NCBI GenBank assembly: GCA_036345935.2
Contig: JADWOT020000001.1
Span: 14,482,295 to 14,546,294 of the forward strand
Reading direction: 5' to 3'
DNA from: Taenia hydatigena
Lineage: Eukaryota > Platyhelminthes > Cestoda > Cyclophyllidea > Taeniidae
DNA: 64,000 nt
Both the position numbers and the translations under genes were made by a program. Below the pieces are notes generated by a model. It was not told the origin of the DNA. It ran no database searches and worked only from the letters and a program-made list of their open reading frames with translations. Every line of letters starts with the position of its first letter. Position 1 is the stretch's first letter. Shown here piece by piece: positions 48,352-60,501 of the stretch.

Positions 48352-51300
48352 GTGAACTCCGTGTCCAAACTGGACAGTTGTTGATCCGGCTAGCCCGGTC
48401 CGAGGTAGGTCACAGAATGCTCGTTTTTCTAATAGTGTAAGATATTTACGTTTTTTTTCGTTCACTTAGCACACTTTATTATGCGGATCGAAAAATTCCC
48501 TAGCTGGTGCCTCTTCTTCATGATCAATGGCTTATTTGAGTCGTGCAGCACGTCATTCTAATAACTTGATGTCCTATCCTATCTACTCTGGTGGCTAAAA
48601 TAAGCTTTAAGGGAAGGGACCTAGAGTTCAAAGGATCTTTAACCAGCAGATACAGAAACAGAAGAAAATAGTAAGGTCAGTGATTCGGTCGAAGGGCAGT
48701 GCTATGCCTAGAGGGCAACACAATGCTTTACAACGTCAGTTTTGCGTGAAATCAAAACAGCTAATGGGACTAACTTGCAGTGATGCAGTGCCGTACGGTT
48801 TTGGAGCAATTCGATTTCGCTTAGATGGCATGCAATGTTAAAAAATGATGCCTGAAACGTTGAGGGACTTGCGAAATAAATGACAGAATGAGAGTTACAA
48901 AACTGTGCCGGTGCCTGCAGAAGTCATTATCTCCTGCCGTTAGGCAAGAAAAAAGGAAGGCACATTAAACTCAGTTTGAGCACATGCAAGCGATGAAACT
49001 TTGATTGACAGGGAACGTAAGGCTTTGTCCCAAAATGTGCATTCTGTGCCTATTCAACCTAAATAATAAGAGCTGTGCAAATAATTGGTGGTGTGGGTTC
49101 ATAAATGCCAAAGGCAACCAAGAAAATGGGATACAAATGAAAATGTATTTTGCAATAACGAAAGCTGCCATGGGTATGGTCCATTGGAATGTGTTAAAAG
49201 AGTTAAGCACTCGACAGTTAACATGATCCGCGTGCGTGAGATGATGAGTTGTTCATTCTCAGTTCATTATCGCAGTCTACGCGCGTCCACAGTTCATGCT
49301 GCATCAGCTCAGGATAGTCGGCCTCAACGTACACTGGAGTGTAAGTTTGCACCGTAGTTGCCGCCTGCAGTGAAGTCCAACTGTCCATTGTTCGGTTGCG
49401 ATTGCATTTAATCACCTACCAGCAAAAGGTGATTAAAGAAATGTGAATTAATGCATCAAACAACTGCCAGGTTTCGCGATTGCAACACAGCACTTTCCCT
49501 TCTTTAGAAACGGAGGAAAAATTCAAAGACTTCGTTCCTTCGTTAGAAAAAGCATAGCATCAAAACCTTGCAAATGTTGTGGTGTAGTCGTACAGTTACA
49601 AAAGGATATGCAAAGTGGGGTGCCAAATATAGCCATGCTACGATAAGACTCATATTCTTGCACAGAATATTCATAAGGCAACTATCGAGTTTTGTGATGG
49701 TGAATACAACCTGCCTTCTCTCGGCCTCGCGGCTATTGCTGCGAATCATAATATTCGCTTTTATATATAGACACGTGAGCTTCAGTATCATTGGCTAGTT
49801 ATTAACAGACCAATTTATATTTAGGAATGGTGGAGTGCAGTAGCCGGGATGCGCGCACACTGTGTGAGTAAGATTTTCCGTAATCATGCCAGTGACGTCA
49901 GCTCGCCTACACATGACTTTATGAAATTTGATGGCACTTCGTCCAGTCGACCTAAGAACTGGTCAGTAAAAGTCAGTGGCGATAGACGATGAGGAAGTAT
50001 TTCTGTGTCTAGCCAGTAGTAACTGCAGACGAATACGTTCCTGTTCCACTGTCGTGTATTCTCCGCCAGTATTTAGCAGTAGTTGCAAGTCGCCTATATG
50101 AGTTAATCATCGAACGCGGATCAGAGTACACAAACAAAACCAACTCTCCACCTCTCCCTATCCTATTTACTACCACCAGAATTCCGCATATGTTCCTTTA
50201 AGCATTGTGGCTTCATACCAACGTAGTTTCAGCTCGATGAAATCGAAGTTGCTAGGAAGGTTGGCAGACCGAGTGTTTTAGATGATAAAGATAACAAACG
50301 CTGTTCTACTGCAAATACCATGGCTCCATGAAAGAAATAGTCAGTGTCATCACATCTACAATTCACTTAGTAAAGAATTAAAGAGGGCTTGACAAACGCT
50401 CCGTAAATTACCCACTATTCGTGACGAAAGCATCTTTGGTTTTACCAAACACAAATAGGTGAATGTCTCAACGCGTTCATTCCGCCCATTTTTCATTTTG
50501 ACCAGCTGTCGCTTCAAAAATATTTCAACTCCATGTTTCTTCTTAGACATTTTAAATTTAATGCCTCGAACATTGTATATTAAATCTGATTCCACCATCT
50601 AACCTGTAGTGATGACCCCACACCCGCCATAATATCTTTATTTTTGTGGCGTCTAGATGGTGTAAAGCAAGCAGAGGAGACGTAAAGGAATGCAATATTG
50701 CCCCATTTTTGCCGTTGCTGCTTTTCTGATTGTAGACCTTTATACAGCATGCAGTAATCGAGGTCTACTCTTCCCTGCTCCATTCAAAAATGCAACCAGA
50801 AAGATCATGCTAGCAACGTGATGGTCGAATGCACCACGTGGGAGAAGCATTTATTCGCTTCAATGTTTTCCGGTCTAATTAGTCTTATCCGCCGTTGACG
50901 TGACCACAATAATGAAAGATTTATTAGCACCTGGCTTCAGCAAAATTAATGAATTTCTGATTCCTTGGAACGATGAAGATGAGAATTATATCATAAACAA
51001 ATATGAAATAATCCGATCAGGCGTTTATTCACACTCAACTTCTCAACAAATGCTCACTCCAATGGAGCAGCTATAATCGTACTGTGGCTTATGAACGGCA
51101 CCTCGAAATCACCTTCGTTGAAGTCGAGGCGAAATCGCTTTATGTGTGCATGGTAGGAATTCTATAAGTCAAGTAATTAGTGGCTGAACATCAGCACCTC
51201 CCATATATGTAGAGGCGACAAATATTATAACTTCTAAATTTCACCAAAACATGCCTTGTGCACAGTTGCAATGCGATGCATGCACAAAAATGTTAGGAGG

Positions 51301-52849
51301 AGGCACAAAGTCGCACCGTGTGTTGATATCAACGCACCTATATGCACACATGTACAACGATTGTGAATTAAAATGCAAAAAAATTCTTTTTCATAATGTT
51401 TTGCGCAATTTTATGCAAAATGAAACCCAAGCTTTTAATATGTCTGCTCCTTTAAGCTACAATAAATTACAAGTCTGCGCATTTTGGTGTCGTCAGCAAG
51501 AGGCTGTGCGTAGGTCGATGTCACCGCCAACATGACTGGTGCTTAAGCGCATCCAGACTCAAACAAATGCGCATGTTATGCCACCGCCTCCATACACACC
51601 TTCACATAACTTGAACCAACTCAGATCTGCCCGTTTCCTTGGAATTGGTATTCCTTTAGCAAAGTACACCATGGATGGCGTGGATTACGTGCTCTTTCCA
51701 CGACTGTTGCTTGAAGCGAAATAAACAAATGAATGTGACTCGTCCATAGCACTAAGCACTTAATGGCGTAGCATAAATGGGGCTGAGGTCAGTTGGATGA
51801 CAAATAGCGAAATCCTTAAGGCTGTTTTGATAAATAATTATTCAAATATTTAATGGCATATCCCAGAGTTTATGAGCTGATTTGTTTTGCACAAAAAAGA
51901 ACTCTACGTTTGCTGCATTCCCTAAAATTTCCTTACCTAATACTGCTCCGTTCCTTCGCTTAGTCTTTTTGAAGCGCTACAAATCTTGTTCCTGGCTTTA
52001 TCATCAGGCAGTCATTTGGAAGTTTGATAGGAATACTGAATGCAGATGTAAAACAGAAGTGGAAATATGTAGAGCTACAGTTTTCACCCAGTTTGCGTTT
52101 CGTTGGAAAAGAGTAAAAATTCTACTGGACGCGCATATGCTGCAGATGGGCTTAATAAAGCATTGTTATTAGCCTCCTCCAATTAAAGGTGCACTGGACG
52201 TAACTTGGAAGATAAGTAGCTTATTGTCCTGTAAAGTAAAGATTCAACTAATGGTTAATGTCAACTGAGAGGAAGAAAATCACAAACACGTTAGCGCAAG
52301 GACTTTCCTTTGGTGTAATTCGTGCGAGTTAGCATGATCAACCCGCCGAAGTAAAGTGTGAATTCCTGTTCCCAATAAAGGTGGTGTGAACATCTCGAAG
52401 TGAACATTCGAGGATGTGAAGAGAAGTGCTTTCCCATTCGCAGACAAAATGTGCTTGCTATAACACTAGATGAATGCCAAAGGAACTGAAACTCTTAGTG
52501 ATGAGTCAGGAGTGGCTGGGGTGGTATAATAAAGGGAAGTGAGAGAATATGCGATTGGTAAGGAAAGTTGAGAGTTGAATAGTAAATACCAAAAGCGTGT
52601 TTGTAGCAAGGAATACCATGCGCACACGGCCATGGGTTTAGCAGTCCACCGGGGTTATGCTACGCCGGTCTAGGTTTGTACGTAAGTACATTTCAGTAAA
52701 CTGCAACAGAAACTGAAAGCTTGGAGTCACTGGCACACTTTGCTACATTTCAATAATTAGCACTCCATTTCGGTTCTTTCTGCGACTCTGCCTACTTCTG
52801 CACTTCTATTCACAGAGTTGCGCCATTTCGTGCAGTCGATTCCTATTTC
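48352..52849. other. No secure gene
   Basis: Open frames at 49,005-49,357, 51,251-51,535 and 51,539-51,724 are the most coding-like (the last contains MDGVDYVLFPRLLLEAK) but lack domains or convincing splice partners. The rest shows nothing recognisable. Confidence 0.35.
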
Positions 52850-53240
52850 ATCATATCCTTTTCCTTCGCAATGTACCTGATTGCAAGTTATTGTGATGAA
52901 TAAGGTAGCACTAATGCCATCGTGGTGCATCGGGTCCACAAAGACTAAGCATGCATGACGACTGTCGTCTCAAAGCATTCAGTAGGAGCACACTTCTACC
53001 ACTTGGCAGATAATATAAGTGACAGGAAGTATCCTGCATGATGATGCAGAGCGATTGTTGCATAAACGTGGACGAGTTGGGTGTAGCCATTTCTCGACAC
53101 CTGCTGCCGTGCAATTTCAAACGTGTGTGTGCGCGCCATTTGAGAAGCTGCACAGGAGAGAGACCGGTCCAGATGAGAATGCATAAGGTCGCTACATTGT
53201 TACCTCGCCTTTGGTGCCATCGCATGTGCATGAACGACAA
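52850..53240 (+). repeat. Dispersed repeat R2/R6, copy 1
   Basis: The start (CTTCGCAATGTACCTGATTGC, GATGAATAAGGTAGCA) matches the right arm of the foldback element at 44,333-44,395. The part from 53,035 matches the reverse complement of 54,585-54,800 (GAGCGATTGTTGC, GAGTTGGGTG, CAATTTCAAACGTGTGTGTG, GATGAGAATGCATAA blocks). It may be one longer repeat or two adjoining ones. Confidence 0.5.
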
Positions 53241-54584
53241 ACGCTTGATTTTTAAGATCTGCATTTCCTCCTTCAGTAATAACATCTACTTGGCAAGCTG
53301 TTGAGCAGCTTTAACCAAATGTGGCACGCTAAAGCGTGCTTCAGTTGTGTTCTTTAAACAGGTATGATTAGAAAGTAGGTGATAGCCTTGGTCGGTTAAT
53401 TACGCAACTACCAAGGTGCAAAATATTCCAGCCTCAACTGCCTTTGATACGAAAACCAAAGTAAATGAATTCGGAGAACCCATGCTTTTCCATACATTAA
53501 ACGCTTACCCATCTCTGCTTTTTGCCCGACTCATGTGCCTCTTGACAGCTTGTTCGTGGATCCCAATGATGCACTTGTCCTCCAGCAATCTACTTTGCGT
53601 GTTTTAAGAATTTTTTCTACTCGTATTATTTAACAGATTTATAAATTTATTAATTTGCTGAAATTGATTTCGACCAACTTGCTTTTTAATTGATCTGAAA
53701 TATTGCATAGGAATCGCTAGCAACCCAGTGATAGCGAACAGATTAGTCCATGTGTGGCTTGAACCAATTTGTCCTTGATGTACAGAGCAGCTGTTGTCAA
53801 ATTAGCATTGTCTGTTTTTAGGTCTGCTTCAGCTGAGCAGAATGCGCTTCACATAGACAGGAAGTTGGCTTATGTCAAATCACACTTCCGATCCTTCCTG
53901 CCAAACTGTGAATTCGCACTATGAACCGATTTGGCTATATAAAATTAAGGCACTTTCTCCTTACGCTTGCACCGAATATTGTCAGCAAAGTGTAGTAGGG
54001 CAACATGGACTCGTAATTCTCCACCCATTTTGAAATTATTTGTGTTTTAGCAGCAGTGTAAGCACAACTACATTAGGCCGCCATTCCAGAATGAAATGTA
54101 GTTCTATCCTAAGGCAAGGCCGCATGGCATTGCAGAATCTGTATCCTAACCAAAGACGCACTCTACTTAAATTTTGTACTGATCTGACATTCATCGCTTG
54201 TTTAATTGCCGCTGATGTGGAGGAAAGTACAATCAAAGTTGGCTGCCTGATGTTGGACTCAAACGCCCAAAAGTAGGATGAAATATGGCAATGTACCTGA
54301 TCGGATATAATTCTATGTAAAAATGTAACAGACACATCGATGCGACAACAACTAACACACAAAAACCAACGCGATTGCAGCGTTTGAATAGACACCAAGG
54401 CGGGTAACTCGATATACCGTGTCTATATGGCCCTGATCAGATCGACAATCATGTACACAAGTTTTGTGTAAGATTACCTGTTATAAACTATTTCTACTAA
54501 TTGCTTAAAACGCGAAGTAACTATCCAAGTAGATGTGATTGCTTCAAGAGAAAACATGGGTCATAGAAATGAGACAATTGTCAA
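53241..54584. other. No secure gene
   Basis: Frames at 53,416-53,607 and 54,040-54,276 have no domain. AATGTACCTGATCGG at 54,291-54,305 is another trace of the R2 family. Confidence 0.4.
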
Positions 54585-54800
54585 TCATGTGTGTGCGTAG
54601 TGAAACCAAAGATAAGGTAGCAATGCAACAATTTTATGCATCTTAGTCCAGTTTATTTCTCTCATCGGCTTGCAAATGGCACACACACGTTGGAAATTAC
54701 ATGATGGCAAATAAGTTGTAGGATGTTCTCTGTTGCAACTTAGAGGTCTAGAAGTGGATGCACCCAACCCGTGCGCATCCACGCTGTAATCGCTCCGCTT
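54585..54800 (-). repeat. Dispersed repeat R6, copy 2
   Basis: Inverted match to 53,035-53,235: both translate a similar stretch (CNFKRVCA / CNFQRVCA and MHKVATLLP / MHKIVALLP), which reflects DNA similarity and not necessarily a protein. Confidence 0.55.
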
Positions 54801-55689
54801 CATTGTGCAGGATAATTCCTGTTAGTTATCATAGCCGATGAATGGAGGAAGCGCACTTTTACTGAATGCTTTGAGGCTACAGCTGTCATGCAGGGTCTCG
54901 TGATGAGAAGTATCCCATTGCACACCAAATTGATGGTGGTAATGCGTATTTCGTCTTGGTATTGCTGCTGATTTTGTCCGCAACCGACTCTATGCACATC
55001 TGATCGCCAGATGCAAACAACTTGAACTTTTGGACTTCTATATGATTGCTGCATTCTATTTGACAATCGTAATGTGTTTCTGTAACATTGCCAGGGATTC
55101 ATTTTCTGTGATGTGTGCGAAGATGCGCCAGTTTAAATGGCGCATAATTCGATTGTTCATACTCATGCTGATGATGACTGCATTCCATAGTGAGTGGGTT
55201 TGGCTGCGAGTACGTATCATGGGCCCAAATGTATTGGCATTGACTTGATGGTGAGCGAGCAAGACGTCGATGGTGGAAGTTATGCAATGAGGTGCCTGAG
55301 CTGTCAAAAGTAGGACTGAATTTTAGTGAATGGATGTGCAGCGTGATAATATGTTGTCTGTGTACTGCAGTGACATCGAGGTTTGCAAAATCCTCCCGTG
55401 CAGCTAAAAAAACGCATGTTGATCATACAGAGAGGTGGGATTTCTGGCCTTTCTCACTATACTCTTTTGACCGACTGCCATTTCTCTCCATTCGGCAGCA
55501 TTGCTAGGAGGTAAATGGCAATGAAGAGCATCTGAGGCATCCTTTTTGGTACGAATGTACGCCTTCTGGGTGCCTAAAAGTGGACCATCATTACTAAGAT
55601 AAAGGACGTGGTGGAAACGTCTGCCTGCCTACCTCTTAGTTTGCTCTGATTATGGAGTTCGGTTTTAATAAACAGAAGCGCTGGCATCG
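54801..55689. other. No secure gene
   Basis: Overlapping frames on both strands at 55,030-55,307 without domain. Nothing recognised. Confidence 0.45.
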
Positions 55690-56085
55690 GACCAGTTATA
55701 AGGTCAGTTCTATTGGTCAAAACTGCTAGGCTCGTGCACCGCGGCTACACCAGCCACCAACGGCAGAACTTCTGGCGGTTATTCGCACACCCATTTGATT
55801 GGACGCAGGCGCGAAGCAAAATGTCCTCAATGCCGATGGCTTAGTAATTCCTACAACAAGTCACTCAGTAGTGTTTTTACTTTTGACAGCATCAAACCCA
55901 CCTTTGACTGCTGATGATGCACTGCAGCATGGCTTACTATTTGGTACAATCATGGAGAGAGTTGGAGGATTATACATGCTGCATGGCTGGTTTGCATTAG
56001 TGTGCTGTAGCCCCAGTTGACCTTAAAATGAATAAAAGCCGCATGACAAATGTGCGGTATAATTTGGGATCATAAACTTAGGTGG
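55690..56085 (+). repeat. Dispersed repeat R5, copy 2
   Basis: Direct counterpart of 19,655-20,040, in the same orientation, with a 20-30 bp insertion near 55,725-55,755 relative to copy 1. No shared protein frame survives both copies. Confidence 0.75.
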
Positions 56086-56749
56086 GATTAATTTAGATGA
56101 GAGTCAATTTTTTTGGTAGCTGTGTGGTGGGACAACAACGTCCAGAGGGCAAAGGTATTTGCACAATTGAGTTAAGAGGCCAGATTTGAAGGCTATTTTG
56201 GGATTCGCACAGCAGTAAACGAGACATTGAGCGTGCTCAAACCTTGGCCGAGAGGGACTGTAATGTTATCAGGGTGTTAGACGAAATCACACCAATCGAA
56301 ACAGCATTTTGATAAATTTATTACGTTAACAAAACAAACACACGTACCCACTTATAAACACGAATAGATTTTGGGAATGTCGCGTACAATGGGGAGGCGG
56401 CTGAATTTAGAAAATGGCGGCGACACATCTGCATGATTGCGATCAAAAAATATGAACTCCACACACGTGACTTTTACTTAGAGGGCGGTGAAGACGCGGA
56501 TGTCCATCCCATTATAGCAGTCCATGTTAAATGGTGTTAGCTTATCATACGCAGAGAATCGTCAAATGCAGTATTCAGGATGAATCCAGTGCAGAACTCA
56601 GTAAAAACACACAGTCTCACTCCAAAATCTGCAAGCACTAGGAGTCAGCGAGCATGATGGAGGGAAAAGTTGGAAAAGGATAAATACGTATAAGAGTAAT
56701 TAAAAACATGTAACAAAATAAAGAACTAAAAAAGAGGTTGAAATTGGAA
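56086..56749. other. No recognised feature
   Basis: Nothing recognisable. The boundary with repeat R3 copy 2 is not sharp. Confidence 0.45.
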
Positions 56750-58860
56750 GAGCAAATTTAAAAATCAGTGAAAGATAGAAAAGATGAATTGTCAAATCCG
56801 AAAGCAATTGAGAAAAGAAGGCAATGAATAAGAAGGGAAATAAACAGAAATGAACGACAAAAATAAAAACTAAAACAAGGCAAAATGCATAAAAGGGTTA
56901 AAAATGTTCCAGCAGTTGCATCGGCAGCAGCATCAGGGGCAGGATGTGTAAGTTGAGGAGAATGTTGGCGCCTCTTAAATGCAGCAAACAGCGTGGCAGC
57001 GCAGGGAGCGGCAGAGAGATTGGGAGACACGTAGCAAAGTGGAAATAGAGTGGGACACCTGAAGTGGTTTGGTAGGTAGGTGAATGTGTGTGTGGGAGAG
57101 GTAGTTAGGGAATGTAAAGTGATGGGCTGACTGAATGAATGGTGTGGATAGGGGTGGAGGCATGCAGAAGATAGAAGGAAAAGAGAGAGGAGTGAGGCGG
57201 GAGGGAGCACGGCGCTTGGCAACAGCACTGAGCGATTTCTGTCTGTGTTGATGCCAGCGCCACACCCACTCACCCAATTTTCCCATAGTATTTATATTTT
57301 TATGCATATTCGCTAATTATTTTTAGCCGCATATATTTACTTTTACTTACCTTTCACTTTACCTTCCTGCCTGTTTGCCGCTTTCCCCTGTCTATGTTAT
57401 GGAACCGCATTCTCACATCGTTCCTTTTCTCCTCCGAAGTGAGTTTTGAGACCTGCCATTGTTTATATACTTTGTTCTACCAATTCTATTGGACCCTCTA
57501 AATCTTTTCCCCCTTAAGTCTGTCTTTTATTGGTTGACCTCAATGTTTGTCCCTACATCTCACCCCTTGTCTTGTCAAATATCGAATTCTACACTGCTAT
57601 TAGTGCCTGTTTTTATCAGCTTTTTGATTACCATAGATTTTCGTTTCTATTCTTGCAGGTTTTTGCAGTAATTGTTATCATTTGTTCCCAACAACCTTCT
57701 GTCCGAATTCTTTTAACGTAAGTATTGTGGTGATGGACTTTGTCCCTTCATAGTTGATCGGCATTAGCATTACGCTCTCTGTATGCCGCGAAGTCAGTGT
57801 TTACATCTCTGATGATCAGTAATTGTCGATAGCCATGTCTTCTCACTTTACCTTGTTCCCTTTTTTCCCAATCAGGTCCTACAATCTTTCGCTGATCCCT
57901 GTGAGCAGACAAGGTGTTTGCGAATGCACTTCTGCTGAGTAGGCACTGTGACACCACACTGATTGACACCAAGGCATGCACCACTGCTTGTGGTATGTGG
58001 TTTATGTTGTGATACCGAGGAATTGCAGGGTCCTCTAGCATGATTATGCTCCTTCATCAAACATGGAAGGAATTTAGTCAGGATTTTTTCCCGCATTTCT
58101 GTTGGATTAAATTGTGTCCAATGCAAACAAACACACAGTTATCAAAGCTTCCAGTGGCCATCGAATGCTTCATCTTCTGATTTGACTCATCTTTTAAGGC
58201 ATCACAACATCCTGTGGGGCACAAAATGTTCATTTAACTGGTTCGCTTCCTTCCATTAATTCACATTTAGCTTTAGTGCCAACTATGTCTAATGAAATAA
58301 GTGGCAAAGGAAGCCACAGTCTAAGGTGGTCTATCCACGACGCTTAATCGTGGTTTTTGCAGCAGGTGATTAACTGATATGGATCCATTTAAAGCACGCC
58401 TTCACACCATTCTTCTGAAGCCACCGCTCAGACGCCAAAAGTGCTAACTTCTTTCGACAGTTGTTTGTGTCATTTGTTGAGACCAACTTCAACCATGTGC
58501 TTTTAGACTGCCGCATGTGGTCCGATGCTCCATTCACTCTCTGCAATCAATTATGGTGCCTTCTAATAGAAGGCAGTTGTTGTCTTACATCTTCGATACT
58601 TAACGCACAGGAGAAAGGGCTGGAATCATGTGCCATATCTCGACTTCCTCATAAAGACGTGCATATTTTTAATGCAAAACGTGTGAATAGATGATGTGAT
58701 TGGAGGGTAGTTGAAACAGCAGTCCGGCTATTACTAGGTCATCAGAGGTACCGCGCCTTCCCTAGCTGCTATGACCCCACTACGCCATGACCAGGTGTTA
58801 GGCGTTGCGATGGCGTAGGACTGAGCACGTAAACAACAGTGACTAATGCCTTGAATGTGT
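56750..58860 (-). repeat. Composite dispersed repeat R3, copy 2
   Basis: Inverted counterpart of 13,030-15,500 with the same internal order. It has only one copy of the 508-bp sub-unit where copy 1 has two. The plus-strand frame 58,461-58,694 (contains CAISRLPHKDVH) corresponds to the minus-strand frame 13,217-13,546; about half of the residues agree, including ESCAISRLPHKDVH. That may be a relic of a coding segment. Confidence 0.65.
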
Positions 58861-59998
58861 CAGTTAAATGAGCTAGCCCTGGTCAGTAAAACCCTCATGC
58901 AAACGCAGCATAAACTCAGTAAAAATTCAATGACATGAGCAACAAAACGGAGCGACGATTTCAAATGTAAGCAACCATCGTTGGCATTGATGCGAGCACC
59001 TCAATAGTGCTGCTCCTTAGCAAATCTACTAGTCTATGGATTGTCTTGTGAGACCCAACACTTCGTAATAAGAAGGTGGTAAACCTGTCTCGAGATTGTT
59101 GCAATTTAGGACACAACGATAAGTTTAAGCAAACCTAGTGAGTTTGTGGTGTTGAATGTCAGAGTGCTGCCACAGCTTCTACCTCCTGCCTCATCCTCCG
59201 CGAAAGAGTACGGCACATTATCCAAAAGGGCAAATGTGTTTACAAAAGCAGGGATTTGACTTTCAGGTAGGCCAAAATCAATGCTTCATGCCACCTTGGC
59301 GTCTTCACTCGCTCCAAGCTCCAGCGATGATACTACCAGTTTCACGTTCAAAGGTAGTGAAAGCACACCAAAAATGAGGCAAAGACGCAAGTTTATTTTA
59401 GATTTTAGCTGCTTGGATGAAGGAGAAGAGTGTTGTCGTTGTGCATCCAATCGGGAGGTGAAAATACGAATACAACTGTGTGTCCATTTAGGTCAAATAT
59501 TACGCACTGCAGACCTAATTTGAACACTCAAAAGTCTCTAATCTAGCAGTGGTCACTCGGTCGCAACCGGTGAGGCTTTGGGTCATTGTGCTGATCACAT
59601 CCTTAAAAATTGAGACAATTTTCCCACCCACCACTTCATCACTGACCTTTTTTCGTTCCCGTAAATTTCTGCAAACCTCTCGGTAGACCTTTCGTCAACT
59701 CATTGACAGGCCTTCATTGAAATGTTTTGCATTTTGATATAGAAGGAAAGCAAGTCTATCAGGTGTGAAAGAAGATATTTCACAAGGAAATAAATTCGGC
59801 ATTGGAGTAGACCTGACTGTAGTTACTTGACGCCAAGCAAATGCATTTTGAGAAATTGACTTTGCTCAATATGAAACCTGCGCCTTTCTTTATGATGATA
59901 GTCCGATCATAATGACAGACTTGTATTATCCCTTACACATCGGTGTTACGATTAACTTCTCATCCCTTCTCCACGTGTGCGGCAACACTGCTTCCAAT
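58861..59998. other. No secure gene
   Basis: A plus-strand frame at 59,281-59,523 (contains RRKFILDFSCLDEGEECCRC) is mildly coding-like but unsupported. Nothing else is recognised. Confidence 0.4.
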
Positions 59999-60098
59999 NN
60001 NNNNNNNNNNNNNNNNNNNNNNNNNNNNNNNNNNNNNNNNNNNNNNNNNNNNNNNNNNNNNNNNNNNNNNNNNNNNNNNNNNNNNNNNNNNNNNNNNN
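59999..60098. other. Assembly gap, 100 N
   Basis: Exactly 100 unknown bases, the usual placeholder for a scaffold gap of unknown size. Open frames that cross it are meaningless. Confidence 0.99.
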
Positions 60099-60120
60099 CC
60101 CATGACCTCAAATAGAATGG

Positions 60121-60501
60121 TCATGTTAGCCACATCTTTAGGTTCTGGCTCAAAGCTGCGTTTTGCAAACGGTTCAACAAAGGCTTCAGATCGGCGATAT
60201 GTTTGTAAACATTTCTAATGAATGCGAGAATATCGGTTGATTTTGTTATGCAAATGTTAAGAAAAATGCCATTCAATGCGGTTCGGAATACAATGGACAT
60301 TACTTTTCGTCTGCGTGTGAGTGTATGGCACCTGAACAGTTGAGGCGCATCTGTGAGATAGCTTTTAGCTAATTGCATGTGTGGTACTTTAAGTTGCAGA
60401 GTATCTTCCTCATTCGTAATGACTGCTGGGATGTGAATTGCAGGTCTGTGCTGATGTGAACTTGGTGTTGAATAGACCCTCGGAGAACGCTTTGGTGGCA
60501 T
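60121..60501 (-). CDS. Candidate exon, unknown protein
   Basis: 126 codons on the minus strand from MPPKRSPRVYSTPSSHQHRP to a TGA at 60,121. The start is Pro/Ser/Arg-rich and the rest looks globular (LFRCHTLTRRRKVMSIVFR, ADLKPLLNRLQNAALSQNL). ATATAAAAGC lies just before the ATG, too close to act as its TATA box. No family is recognised, and the assembly gap lies 22 bases downstream. It is among the longest frames outside the histones, but length alone is weak evidence. Confidence 0.25.
   Translation of the reverse strand: MPPKRSPRVYSTPSSHQHRPAIHIPAVITNEEDTLQLKVPHMQLAKSYLTDAPQLFRCHTLTRRRKVMSIVFRTALNGIFLNICITKSTDILAFIRNVYKHIADLKPLLNRLQNAALSQNLKMWLT

Noticed and set aside
59912..60218. Open frames crossing the N run
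   Set aside because: They run through 100 undefined bases.
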